Positions 7,114 through 14,597 of a stretch of DNA of 14,597 bases are shown here, piece by piece (position 1 is the first letter of the stretch; each line of letters starts with the position of its first letter). Origin of the DNA: JBMSHD01 sp049416425. GTDB taxonomy: Bacteria > Pseudomonadota > Gammaproteobacteria > Francisellales > Francisellaceae. The stretch lies in contig JBMSHD010000053.1 in NCBI GenBank assembly GCA_049416425.1, forward strand, positions 1 to 14,597. The letters are read 5' to 3'. The notes below the pieces were generated by a model that searched no databases, was not told the DNA's origin, and saw only the letters and a program-made list of their open reading frames with translations. A program made the translations under genes and the position numbers.

Positions 7114-7142
7114 ATATTACATTTGCATGTAAAATAAACCAA
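7114..7142 (-). promoter_or_regulatory. Possible permease promoter with a perfect dyad in its spacer
   Basis: On the minus strand TTGGTT (plus 7137-7142) and TAATAT (7114-7119) are 17 bases apart, a modest sigma70-type pair. The spacer and -10 hold the perfect inverted repeat TTACAT (7117-7122), four bases, ATGTAA (7127-7132). The dyad is well placed to act as an operator for the permease and, about 105 bases upstream of hutG, perhaps for the hut genes too. It does not closely match the HutC sites I know. The dyad itself is certain, the promoter is tentative. Confidence 0.4.
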
Positions 7143-7237
7143 ATATCTTTAATTTACGCTGTTTGATTAAAAATTTCTTGCATAATTTCAATTTTATTGG
7201 TAGCAATATTACATATTTAAAACATGACAGCGCAATT

Positions 7238-8179
7238 ATGTATAAAATCAACAATAAACCCTCCTCCTACTGCCACCGGCAAAATCCGCTTGAAGACAAA
7301 CAATATTTTTATGAACTGATACAAAATATCGATCTCGATGGTGATGAGTGCATCGATGACAAACGCCGCTGTTATGTAATGCTTGGCTTTGCCGTCGATG
7401 AAGGCGTTAAGCGAAACCAGGGCAGAATCGGCGCCAAGGCAGGACCTCAAAGCTTCAGAGACTGTTTTTACAACCTGCCCATTCAGCGAGATAATTTCAC
7501 CCTCTTTGATGCCGGAAATATTGAATGTATAAACGGTGACCTTGAGACCGCACAAAAAATGCTTGGTCACTATGTGGCAAAAATTCTAAACATGGGTGCA
7601 ATCCCTTTGATTATCGGCGGCGGTCATGAGTTAGCCTGGGGAGACCTTCAAGGATTTTATGCCTGCAAAAAAAATCCGGTTATCGTCAACTTCGACGCTC
7701 ATCTGGATCTAAGAGAGACTCTGCCTGGCGATCTTGGCAGCTCAGGCACGCCTTTCTATCAGGCATCACAACATCAAAAATCCCAGAATAAGCTATTTGA
7801 TTATCATGTCATCGGCGTCCAGCCTTATGCCAACAGCCGAGCGCTCTTTGATTATGCCACCGCTCATCAGGTTAAACTGCATTTTGCCGAAGATATCCGC
7901 CATAACCCTAACGATTTTCGCTTTATCGATAACATCAGCGATAAGGCAGAACTTTATGTCACGGTATGCATGGATGCCTTTAGCAGCGCTCAGGCGCCTG
8001 GTGTTTCAGCACCTCAAGTGCTTGGAATAGACGCGCAATATGTTATCGACGCGATAAAAAAATTAAAGCAGACAAGAGTGATTACCGCATTGAGTATCGC
8101 CGAGCTAAATCCAAAATACGATATCAACAACTGTACTGCAAAGCTTGCTGCCATCATCATGGCGGCTTTTATTCACTAA
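7238..8179 (+). CDS. hutG: Formimidoylglutamase HutG
   Basis: Ureohydrolase (arginase fold) that hydrolyses N-formimidoyl-glutamate to glutamate and formamide, the last step of this histidine pathway. It is 313 residues from ATG 7238. The block GFAVDEGVKRNQGRIGAKAGP (50-70) is typical of HutG. Metal-site motifs are GGGHE (His130), NFDAHLD (Asp153, His155, Asp157) and VCMDAF (Asp246), with APGVSAP and AELNP (Glu289) following. The position of the first Asp in the usual DxD metal motif holds Cys244. Neither start candidate has a good ribosome site: TTG 7163 would add 25 residues unlike the family, so ATG 7238 is preferred. First gene of hutG-U-H-I, divergent from the permease, with 35 bases to hutU. 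Confidence 0.88.
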   Translation: MYKINNKPSSYCHRQNPLEDKQYFYELIQNIDLDGDECIDDKRRCYVMLGFAVDEGVKRNQGRIGAKAGPQSFRDCFYNLPIQRDNFTLFDAGNIECINGDLETAQKMLGHYVAKILNMGAIPLIIGGGHELAWGDLQGFYACKKNPVIVNFDAHLDLRETLPGDLGSSGTPFYQASQHQKSQNKLFDYHVIGVQPYANSRALFDYATAHQVKLHFAEDIRHNPNDFRFIDNISDKAELYVTVCMDAFSSAQAPGVSAPQVLGIDAQYVIDAIKKLKQTRVITALSIAELNPKYDINNCTAKLAAIIMAAFIH

Positions 8180-8214
8180 ACAATGGCAATGAAACCAAAA
8201 AAAAGGAATCGAAT

Positions 8215-9927
8215 ATGAATGAAACAAATCGAGTCATCAAAGCCGCCACCGGCACTCAAAAAACAGCCAAATCCTGGCTTACTGAAGCCGCTCTTCGCAT
8301 GCTGATGAATAATCTTGATCCAAATCTTGCCGAGCATCCAGAAAATTTGATTGTCTACGGTGGCATCGGCAAGGCGGCACGCAACTGGCAATGTTTCGAC
8401 AAGATTGTTGAATGCCTTAAAAACCTCGATGATGATGAAACGCTTCTGGTTCAATCCGGCAAACCGGTCGGCGTCTTTAGAACTCACAGTGATGCGCCTC
8501 GCGTGCTTATCGCCAACTCCAATCTGGTGCCACACTGGGCTAACTGGCAACACTTCAATGAACTCGATAAAAAAGGGCTTATGATGTATGGTCAGATGAC
8601 GGCAGGATCCTGGATCTACATTGGCTCTCAAGGCATCGTCCAAGGCACCTATGAGACATTTGTCGAGATGGGCAGGCAGCATTATCAGGATGATTTAAGC
8701 GGCAGATGGATTTTAACCGCCGGATTAGGGGGCATGGGTGGCGCTCAGCCTTTGGCAGGGGTGCTCGCCGGTGCTTGTGTTCTCGCTGTCGAATGCGATG
8801 AATCCCGTATCGACTTTCGCATTAAAACCCGTTATCTTGACTACAAAGCCCGCTCAATCGATGAGGCAATGGATATGATTAATCGTGCCACAGCTGAGAA
8901 TAAAGCCATCTCCGTCGGGCTTTTGGGCAATGCCGCTGAAATTTTACCCGAGATGGTCAAAAGAGGAATCAGACCCGATGCGGTAACCGATCAAACCAGT
9001 GCACATGATCCTCTAAACGGCTATCTGCCTGTCGGCTGGAGCATGGACAAGGCGATTCAGGCCCGGCAGGTTGATCCTAAGAGCGTTGTTAAGGCGGCCA
9101 AAGCCTCAATGGCAGAACATGTCAAAGCCATGCTTGCCTTTGAACAAATGGGTATCCCTGTGTTTGATTATGGCAACAATATTCGCCAGATGGCCCTTGA
9201 AGAAGGCGTTAAAAATGCCTTTGACTTCCCAGGCTTTGTACCGGCTTATATTCGTCCACTGTTTTGTCAGGGCATAGGACCCTTCAGATGGGTAGCACTG
9301 TCTGGAGATCCTGAAGATATCTATAAAACAGACCAAAAAGTCAAAGCGCTTCTGCCTGATAATAAACACCTTCATAACTGGCTCGATATGGCCAAAGCAC
9401 GCATAGACTTTCAGGGATTGCCGGCGCGCATCTGCTGGGTCGGACTTGGAGATCGCGCCAGATTAGGACTGGCATTTAATGAAATGGTTAAAAATGGTGA
9501 GCTTAAAGCGCCTGTTGTTATCGGCCGCGATCATCTGGATTCAGGTTCTGTAGCGAGCCCCAATCGTGAAACCGAAAGCATGCTTGATGGCTCTGATGCC
9601 GTCTCTGACTGGCCACTTTTAAATGCACTGTTAAATACGGCTAGTGGCGCGACCTGGGTCAGTCTGCACCACGGTGGCGGCGTTGGCATGGGCTTTTCCC
9701 AGCATGCCGGAGTCGTTATCGTCGCCGATGGCAGTGAAGAGGCAAAAAGACGACTAAAACGTGTATTGACCAATGATCCGGCAACTGGTGTGATGCGCCA
9801 TGCCGATGCCGGCTATACCCTGGCGATTGACACGGCAAAAGCCAAAGGATTGAAACTGCCTATGGTCGAAGGTTGTGATCAACATAGCACCACGGTTTTA
9901 AGCACCGAGGCAACCTGTGATGAATGA
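8215..9927 (+). CDS. hutU: Urocanate hydratase HutU
   Basis: Cytosolic NAD-dependent hydratase converting urocanate to 4-imidazolone-5-propionate. It has 570 residues, slightly above the ~555 usual, with a short extra N-terminus. Family blocks include VYGGIGKAARNWQ (48-60), the glycine-rich NAD-binding GLGGMGGAQPLA (170-181), VTDQTSAHDPLNGYLPVGW (257-275), ARICWVGLGDR with the conserved Cys407, and HHGGGVGMGFSQHAG near the C-terminus. The start is clear: AAGGAA about eight bases upstream of ATG 8215. Its stop overlaps the hutH start as ATGAATGA, which implies coupled translation. Confidence 0.96.
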   Translation: MNETNRVIKAATGTQKTAKSWLTEAALRMLMNNLDPNLAEHPENLIVYGGIGKAARNWQCFDKIVECLKNLDDDETLLVQSGKPVGVFRTHSDAPRVLIANSNLVPHWANWQHFNELDKKGLMMYGQMTAGSWIYIGSQGIVQGTYETFVEMGRQHYQDDLSGRWILTAGLGGMGGAQPLAGVLAGACVLAVECDESRIDFRIKTRYLDYKARSIDEAMDMINRATAENKAISVGLLGNAAEILPEMVKRGIRPDAVTDQTSAHDPLNGYLPVGWSMDKAIQARQVDPKSVVKAAKASMAEHVKAMLAFEQMGIPVFDYGNNIRQMALEEGVKNAFDFPGFVPAYIRPLFCQGIGPFRWVALSGDPEDIYKTDQKVKALLPDNKHLHNWLDMAKARIDFQGLPARICWVGLGDRARLGLAFNEMVKNGELKAPVVIGRDHLDSGSVASPNRETESMLDGSDAVSDWPLLNALLNTASGATWVSLHHGGGVGMGFSQHAGVVIVADGSEEAKRRLKRVLTNDPATGVMRHADAGYTLAIDTAKAKGLKLPMVEGCDQHSTTVLSTEATCDE

Positions 9928-11509
9928 TATAGTAGATCTACCCATGAATACCTGTTACACCTTGAAGCCCGGTCAGCTGAGCCTGCACGATATCGAGCAA
10001 CTGTTGTACAGTGATCGCAAATTAAAACTTGATTCGTCAGACCTTAAACGCGTCAGTGCCTCTTGTAACAAGGTCAAAGAAATCAGTCACGGCAAAAAAA
10101 GCGTCTATGGCATCAACACCGGATTTGGCATGCTGGCTCAGACTAAAATTGACCAGATGGATCTTAAATCACTTCAGCGTAAGATTGTACTATCACATGC
10201 CGCAGGTGTTGGCAGGCCGCTTGATCCTATCATCGTCAAGCTTGTTATGCTGCTTAAGATCAACTCATTGGCTCAAGGCTACTCTGGCATCTCACCGGAA
10301 ACACTAACGCTTTTAATTTCCCTTTATAATCATAAGATCTATCCCATTATTCCCGAGAAAGGCTCGGTTGGCGCCTCAGGCGATTTAGCACCGTTGGCAC
10401 ATATGAGCCTGGCTTTAATCGGTGAAGGTGAGGTATGCTTTCAAGGTCGTCGTATCAAAGCTCACGATGCACTTTTGCAATGTCAACTCGCACCTGTAGA
10501 GCTTATCGAAAAAGAGGGTCTTGCCCTTTTAAATGGCACTCAGGTCTCAACCGCCATCGCCATCATCGCTTTGTTTAATACCATGAAATGTTTTGCCACA
10601 GCTTCCATTGCCGGCGCCATGAGTATTGAAGCGACCAAGGGCAGCATTAAGCCTTTTCATCCTGAGATTGCCAGACTCAAGCGCCTGAAAGGTCAGATTA
10701 TCTTCAGTCGAGTGATGACAAAACTGCTTAATGATAGTGAGATTATGCGCTCTCACACGCAATGCCAGAAAGTCCAGGATCCGTATTCACTGAGATGTCA
10801 GCCCCAGGTCATGGGAGCCGCTTGGCAGCTTATTGCCTCAAGCGCTGAAAACCTGATTAATGAAGCCAATGCTGTCTCTGATAATCCGCTGATCTTAGCC
10901 GATGACGATGAGATCATCTCCGGTGGTAATTTCCATGCCGAAATCGTGGCCATGAGTGCCGATATGCTCGCCATTGCCGCCAGTGAAATCGGCGCCATTT
11001 CCGAGCGTCGCATCGCCCTTTTGGTCGACAAGACCATGAGTGGGCTTCCCGCCTTTTTGGTCAATGACGCCGGCGTCAACTCTGGATTTATGCTGGCACA
11101 GGTTACCGCCTCGGCACTGGCCAGTGAAAATAAAACACTGGCGCATCCGGCCTCTATCGACTCTCTGCCAACCTCGGCCAATCAGGAGGATCACGTCTCC
11201 ATGGCCACCTTTGCCGCCAGAAAGGCATTGACGATCAGCGACAATATTGCCAGCATCATCGCCATCGAAACGCTGGCGGCCTGTCAGGGAATTGATTTCC
11301 ATAAACCATTAAAACCAGCCACAGCGCTTCTATCTTATTACAACCAGCTAAGATCGCAAGTTGCCTTTTATGATGAAGATCGCTATTTTGCTGAAGATAT
11401 CGAACAAGCCTGCCTTGCTTTATCCCGCATCGAATACTATCACAGCGCCATGAGTCTATTGTTTGCTGATATTCTGTCCACAACCCACATGGAGAGCTCG
11501 CATGATTGA
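9920..11509 (+). CDS. hutH: Histidine ammonia-lyase HutH
   Basis: First enzyme of histidine degradation, eliminating ammonia from L-histidine to give urocanate. The Ala-Ser-Gly triplet that cyclises to the MIO electrophile is in GSVGASGDLAPLAH (ASG at 152-154), and the catalytic tyrosine is in SVYGINTGFG (Tyr63). LLNGTQVST, QDPYSLRCQPQVMG and SDNPL are further family blocks. From ATG 9920 it is 529 residues, slightly longer than the ~510 typical. ATG 9944 would remove eight leading residues and is possible, but 9920 has GAGG at 9907-9910 and the ATGAATGA overlap with hutU. A GTG at 9917 directly precedes it. Third gene of the hut operon. Confidence 0.95.
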   Translation: MNDIVDLPMNTCYTLKPGQLSLHDIEQLLYSDRKLKLDSSDLKRVSASCNKVKEISHGKKSVYGINTGFGMLAQTKIDQMDLKSLQRKIVLSHAAGVGRPLDPIIVKLVMLLKINSLAQGYSGISPETLTLLISLYNHKIYPIIPEKGSVGASGDLAPLAHMSLALIGEGEVCFQGRRIKAHDALLQCQLAPVELIEKEGLALLNGTQVSTAIAIIALFNTMKCFATASIAGAMSIEATKGSIKPFHPEIARLKRLKGQIIFSRVMTKLLNDSEIMRSHTQCQKVQDPYSLRCQPQVMGAAWQLIASSAENLINEANAVSDNPLILADDDEIISGGNFHAEIVAMSADMLAIAASEIGAISERRIALLVDKTMSGLPAFLVNDAGVNSGFMLAQVTASALASENKTLAHPASIDSLPTSANQEDHVSMATFAARKALTISDNIASIIAIETLAACQGIDFHKPLKPATALLSYYNQLRSQVAFYDEDRYFAEDIEQACLALSRIEYYHSAMSLLFADILSTTHMESSHD

Positions 11510-12725
11510 GCTGATTATTCATCGCGCCACCGTGATAACATTCAATCGCCAGGAGGCAATACTCACTAATGCTTCCATACATATCGACAAGGAATGCATT
11601 ATCGATATTATCGACAACGACCCTTGCCACTACAGTGAAAATGATGCCAAAACCGTGATCGACCTTGGTGGTAGATTACTAAGCCCAGGGCTTATTGATT
11701 GCCATACCCATGTCATTCATGCCGGCAGTCGCGCCGATGAATTTGCCCTGCGCCTCACCGGTGCCGACTATAAAACCATTGCCAAAGCTGGCGGTGGAAT
11801 CTTATCGACAGTCAATGCGACCCGCGAGGCTTCCTTCGATGAACTTTTAGCGATCTCATCGACACGGGTCACCCAAATGCTTAGATACGGCACCACCACC
11901 CTGGAGGTTAAATCCGGCTATGGACTTGACACAGACAATGAAACAAAAATGCTGAAAGTCGCCAAAGCCATCGAACAGCGACTTCCGGTTTCCATCCTTT
12001 CCACCTTTCTCGGCGCTCATGCGCTTCCACCTGAATTTAGCGATAACAAAGACGGCTATATTGACTATATCATCAATGATATGCTTCCGCGCATCGCCAA
12101 AGAAAAACTGGCAGACTTTGTCGATGGCTTCTGTGAATCTATCGCTTTTTCAACAGCACAGATACAACGGGTATTTCATAAGGCTCAAGAGCTAGGTTTT
12201 AAGCTCAAGCTTCACGCCGAGCAGCTGTCTGACCAAAAAGGAGCGGTGATGGCGGCTGAATATGGCGCCGTATCGGTTGATCACCTGGAATATCTTAAAC
12301 CAGAAGACAGTGCCGTTCTTAAAGAAAACAATACCGTTGCCGTGCTCTTACCTGGCGCCTTTTATTTTCTCAAGGAAAAACAATTACCACCGACTAAAGC
12401 ACTGATCAATAGCGGCGTTGATATCGCCATCGCCACGGATATGAATCCCGGCACCTCTCCTTTTCTGTCACTGCCCCTGATGATGAATATGGCCTGCGTC
12501 TTTTTTGGATTGACCCCCTATCAGGCCTTCAAAGGTGTGACGGTAAATGCCGCCAAGGCACTGGCCATGGCTGATAAAATCGGCAGTATCGAAATTGGTA
12601 AAGAGGCGGATCTGGTGCTATGGAGCTGTCATAACTACAACGATATCGTCTGCAATCCAACGATAAATTTTGTCGATACCATTATCAAAAAAGGACAACT
12701 TCTCTGGCAACTGGACAGTCGATAA
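11502..12725 (+). CDS. hutI: Imidazolonepropionase HutI
   Basis: Amidohydrolase-superfamily metalloenzyme that opens the imidazolone ring to give N-formimidoyl-glutamate, feeding HutG. It has 407 residues, the normal length. The metal site is visible as DCHTHVIHAGSR (His68, His70), KLHAEQLS (His238), VDHLEYL (His261) and ATDMNPGTSP (Asp313). VKSGYGLD and LSTFLGAHALPPE are other family blocks. The ATG at 11502 overlaps the hutH stop as ATGATTGA and has GGAG at 11491-11494. An in-frame TTG at 11463 inside hutH is rejected. Last gene of the hut cluster. Confidence 0.96.
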   Translation: MIELIIHRATVITFNRQEAILTNASIHIDKECIIDIIDNDPCHYSENDAKTVIDLGGRLLSPGLIDCHTHVIHAGSRADEFALRLTGADYKTIAKAGGGILSTVNATREASFDELLAISSTRVTQMLRYGTTTLEVKSGYGLDTDNETKMLKVAKAIEQRLPVSILSTFLGAHALPPEFSDNKDGYIDYIINDMLPRIAKEKLADFVDGFCESIAFSTAQIQRVFHKAQELGFKLKLHAEQLSDQKGAVMAAEYGAVSVDHLEYLKPEDSAVLKENNTVAVLLPGAFYFLKEKQLPPTKALINSGVDIAIATDMNPGTSPFLSLPLMMNMACVFFGLTPYQAFKGVTVNAAKALAMADKIGSIEIGKEADLVLWSCHNYNDIVCNPTINFVDTIIKKGQLLWQLDSR

Positions 12726-12777
12726 CATCGTCTACACCATCGCTATTCAGACTCAGCAAATGGACGTCTGATATCGT

Positions 12778-12799
12778 CTCAATCATTATTGAGTTTATT
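12778..12799 (+). terminator. Weak intrinsic terminator candidate after hutI
   Basis: CTCAAT (12778-12783) and ATTGAG (12788-12793) form a perfect 6-bp stem with a CATT loop, followed by TTTATT. The stem is AT-rich and the T run is broken, so termination may be inefficient. It is the best hairpin found between the convergent hutI and ABC exporter genes; the remaining bases of 12726-12876 show nothing else convincing. Confidence 0.4.
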
Positions 12800-12876
12800 C
12801 CTTCTCCTGTGACTAACAGCCAAACGCTCAGGCCGAATAACTCAGGGCAACACCCTTCCCAGTCTGATTTCTGTCA

Positions 12877-14505
12877 TCACGCTGGCATTGTAAAAAGCTG
12901 TTGAAACAGTGTTCCCTCTTTATTCAAATCTTGGAATGAGCCCGATTCGATAAATTTACCTTCATGCAGAAAATAAATGATATCGGCTTTTTTAATGGTG
13001 GATAGGCGGTGTGCAATAACGATGCGGGTGATGTTCATCTGATTTATATGTGCAGAGATGGTGGCTTGGCTGTTATTATCCAGTGCGCTGGTGGCTTCAT
13101 CAAGGATTAATATTTTTGGCTGATAACGCAATGCTCTGGCAATGAGTATGCGTTGAATCTGTCCGCCAGAGAACGTATTTCTGTCTGCGGATACTAAGGT
13201 TTCTAATGCCATCGGTAGTGCAAGAATATCTTCTTTTAAACCGACAGTATCTAACAGCTGCCATATTATCTCATCAGCAATCGTGTTATCGTCGCAACTG
13301 ATATTTTGCCGTATTGTGCCTGTTAGTAGGGAATCAGTCTGTAAAACGGTGCCAATTTGACGATAGAGATTTTTTAGGCTTAATTGTGATAAATCAGTAT
13401 TATCATAGAAAATCTGACCTGCATTTGGCTTTTGTAAACCGAGAATAAGGTTTATCAAGCTGGACTTTCCCGCACCAGATAGGCCAACGATACCAATAAA
13501 AGCGCCGGCATATATTCTCAATGAAATATCATCAAGTAAGGGGCGGCTCATATTGGCATAGCTCAAAGAAATATGTTTGAGCTCAATGCCGCCTGAAATT
13601 ATTATGTTCTTCTGCGCAGAAGATGTTCTTTCAGACGATTCGCTCAATATAGGCTTGACCCTATAGAGATGAGCAAATACTTGTACAATAAGACGAATAT
13701 TACCAGCAACATTACTGTAGTGTTGAAAAAATAAAGTCAATGCTGCCATGAAAATAATATAGGATTCGACGCCAAACGGTTGTTTTTCATAAAGAATAAT
13801 AGCAATGAGCACGAGGATAATTGTGCTGCGACGGACAAAAATAGTGGATAGCTGCATTGCAAATCCAATATAGAAAATTTGTAGACGTTTGTGCTGCATT
13901 TGGCTGAATATTTTGGCGAAGTGGTTGACAACGGTGGCTCGTCGGTTAAAGACTTTAATTTTATCAACGGCCTGAAGAGACTGTTGGGTAAAACCCATGT
14001 TTTCACCCTTGAGATCAAGATTTTTCTTTGCCAGCGGATACTCCAAGCGAGCACCAATATAAAAAATGAATAACATCAACAAAGAAAGAATTAATACAAT
14101 AAGCGTAAGCTTCCAAGAGATTACGCCCATTACAATAAGGCTGAACATACCATAGATGAGACTGCTTAATGACAAGATCATGGTGCTGTTGAGTGTCGTG
14201 ATAAGATTGCTCAGAGACGAAGCACGATTAGCCAGATCCCCCGATTTGAAACGAGCAAAAAAGGACAGAGGCAGGCTTAACATTTTGTCCATGATGGCAG
14301 ACTCAAGATGATAAACCATGCGCATTTCTATTCGTGTCAATAGCAGCTTTTGGATGTAATTGAAAAAAGCCATCGAAAATTTGCTTAAAAACAGGAAAAA
14401 AACAAGCCAAAGCAGTAGGGACATATCATCGTTAACAACGCCATTAGCAATAACTTTGCCGTAGATAATGGGGGTTATCATCACCAAAAGACCACAGGCG
14501 AGCAT
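12877..14505 (-). CDS. Type-I ABC exporter (membrane domain + ATPase), NHLP-type peptide-exporter-like; 5' end incomplete or broken
   Basis: Fused permease/ATPase exporter half. From the first ATG after the stop it is 542 residues: membrane segments within about 1-270 with the coupling-helix motif LPLSFFARFKSGDLANR (78-94), then an ATPase domain. The latter has Walker A GLSGAGKSS (341-349), Q-loop Gln389 in GTVLQ, signature FSGGQ (445-449), Walker B ILILDEATSALD (465-476) and H-loop His499 in IAHRLST. The wording around IGTVLQTDSLLTGTIRQNI and SALDNNSQ resembles the ATPase subunit of NHLP/NHLM peptide-export systems, which are normally longer at the N-terminus. The ATG at 14505 has no ribosome site and sits inside the first helix. 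The in-frame residues before it (SYIGNRYELRYFLYF) look coding, but a TGA at 14557-14559 ends that reading. GC is visibly lower than in the hut and bio genes. Fold is certain, subfamily tentative; possibly a pseudogene. Confidence 0.75.
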   Translation of the reverse strand: MLACGLLVMITPIIYGKVIANGVVNDDMSLLLWLVFFLFLSKFSMAFFNYIQKLLLTRIEMRMVYHLESAIMDKMLSLPLSFFARFKSGDLANRASSLSNLITTLNSTMILSLSSLIYGMFSLIVMGVISWKLTLIVLILSLLMLFIFYIGARLEYPLAKKNLDLKGENMGFTQQSLQAVDKIKVFNRRATVVNHFAKIFSQMQHKRLQIFYIGFAMQLSTIFVRRSTIILVLIAIILYEKQPFGVESYIIFMAALTLFFQHYSNVAGNIRLIVQVFAHLYRVKPILSESSERTSSAQKNIIISGGIELKHISLSYANMSRPLLDDISLRIYAGAFIGIVGLSGAGKSSLINLILGLQKPNAGQIFYDNTDLSQLSLKNLYRQIGTVLQTDSLLTGTIRQNISCDDNTIADEIIWQLLDTVGLKEDILALPMALETLVSADRNTFSGGQIQRILIARALRYQPKILILDEATSALDNNSQATISAHINQMNITRIVIAHRLSTIKKADIIYFLHEGKFIESGSFQDLNKEGTLFQQLFTMPA

Positions 14506-14597
14506 AAAATAAAGAAAATAGCGAAGTTCATATCTATTGCCTATATAGGAACGCGCTCAAAATAACTTCCCATTATTGTATTCATATTGTTCATACG

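Noticed and set aside
7117..7132. HutC operator
   Set aside because: The dyad TTACAT-N4-ATGTAA does not match HutC sites closely enough to name the regulator, so it is kept only as an unnamed dyad.
8176..8682. 168-residue open frame on the minus strand inside hutU
   Set aside because: It lies wholly antisense to a well-supported enzyme gene and resembles no family; a shadow frame.
10895..11302. 135-residue minus-strand open frame inside hutH
   Set aside because: Antisense to conserved HutH sequence, no ribosome site or recognisable domain.
12838..12858. AGGG...CCCT hairpin as terminator of the ABC exporter
   Set aside because: Only four pairs and no T run follows on the minus strand.

Overview
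The window reads as chromosomal DNA of a gammaproteobacterium-like organism. The divergent bioA / bioB-bioF arrangement, the BioC-BioH(G) route to pimeloyl-ACP, a LysP-type permease and a hutG-U-H-I cluster all fit that group. I cannot name the genus from sequence alone. GC is moderate (about half in the hut genes) and clearly lower in the ABC exporter at the right end. No rRNA, tRNA, CRISPR array or transposase was seen.

Left edge (1-690): the first ~160 codons of an OppA-type peptide-binding lipoprotein, minus strand. Its last ~15 codons leave the family and lie in an abruptly GC-rich stretch, so either the gene is broken there or the window edge is chimeric. A 203-nt intergenic region with several short perfect inverted repeats separates it from bioC.

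Biotin block (691-5594): bioB-bioF-bioH/G-like-bioC form a tightly overlapping minus-strand operon, and bioA runs the other way. The 109-nt bioB/bioA gap holds two good sigma70-like promoters facing each other and a BirA-type operator candidate placed to shut both off. BioC and the small hydrolase make and then unmask pimeloyl-ACP methyl ester, and BioF, BioA and BioB perform KAPA, DAPA and biotin formation. bioD (dethiobiotin synthetase) is not in the window.

Transport and histidine utilisation (5533-12725): an AAT-family amino-acid permease (LysP-like; lysine or histidine) runs convergent to bioA with a 62-bp overlap of the coding ends, and divergent from hutG. hutG-hutU-hutH-hutI encode the complete histidine-to-glutamate route (HutH, HutU, HutI, then HutG releasing formamide). 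No HutC repressor is present. The permease/hutG gap carries a perfect dyad and a weak CRP-like site that could link uptake to catabolism.

Right end (12877-14597): an AT-richer type-I ABC exporter, minus strand, whose ATPase domain resembles the exporters of NHLP/NHLM-type peptide natural products. Its frame is stopped by a TGA just before the first membrane helix and has no credible ribosome site. It is therefore either 5'-truncated/frameshifted or one piece of a longer gene beyond the window.

I found no clearly new multi-gene system. The best leads are the BioH/BioG intermediate esterase, the control region between bioA and bioB, the overlapping bioA/permease tails, the three identical ATGANTGA gene overlaps and the interrupted exporter.
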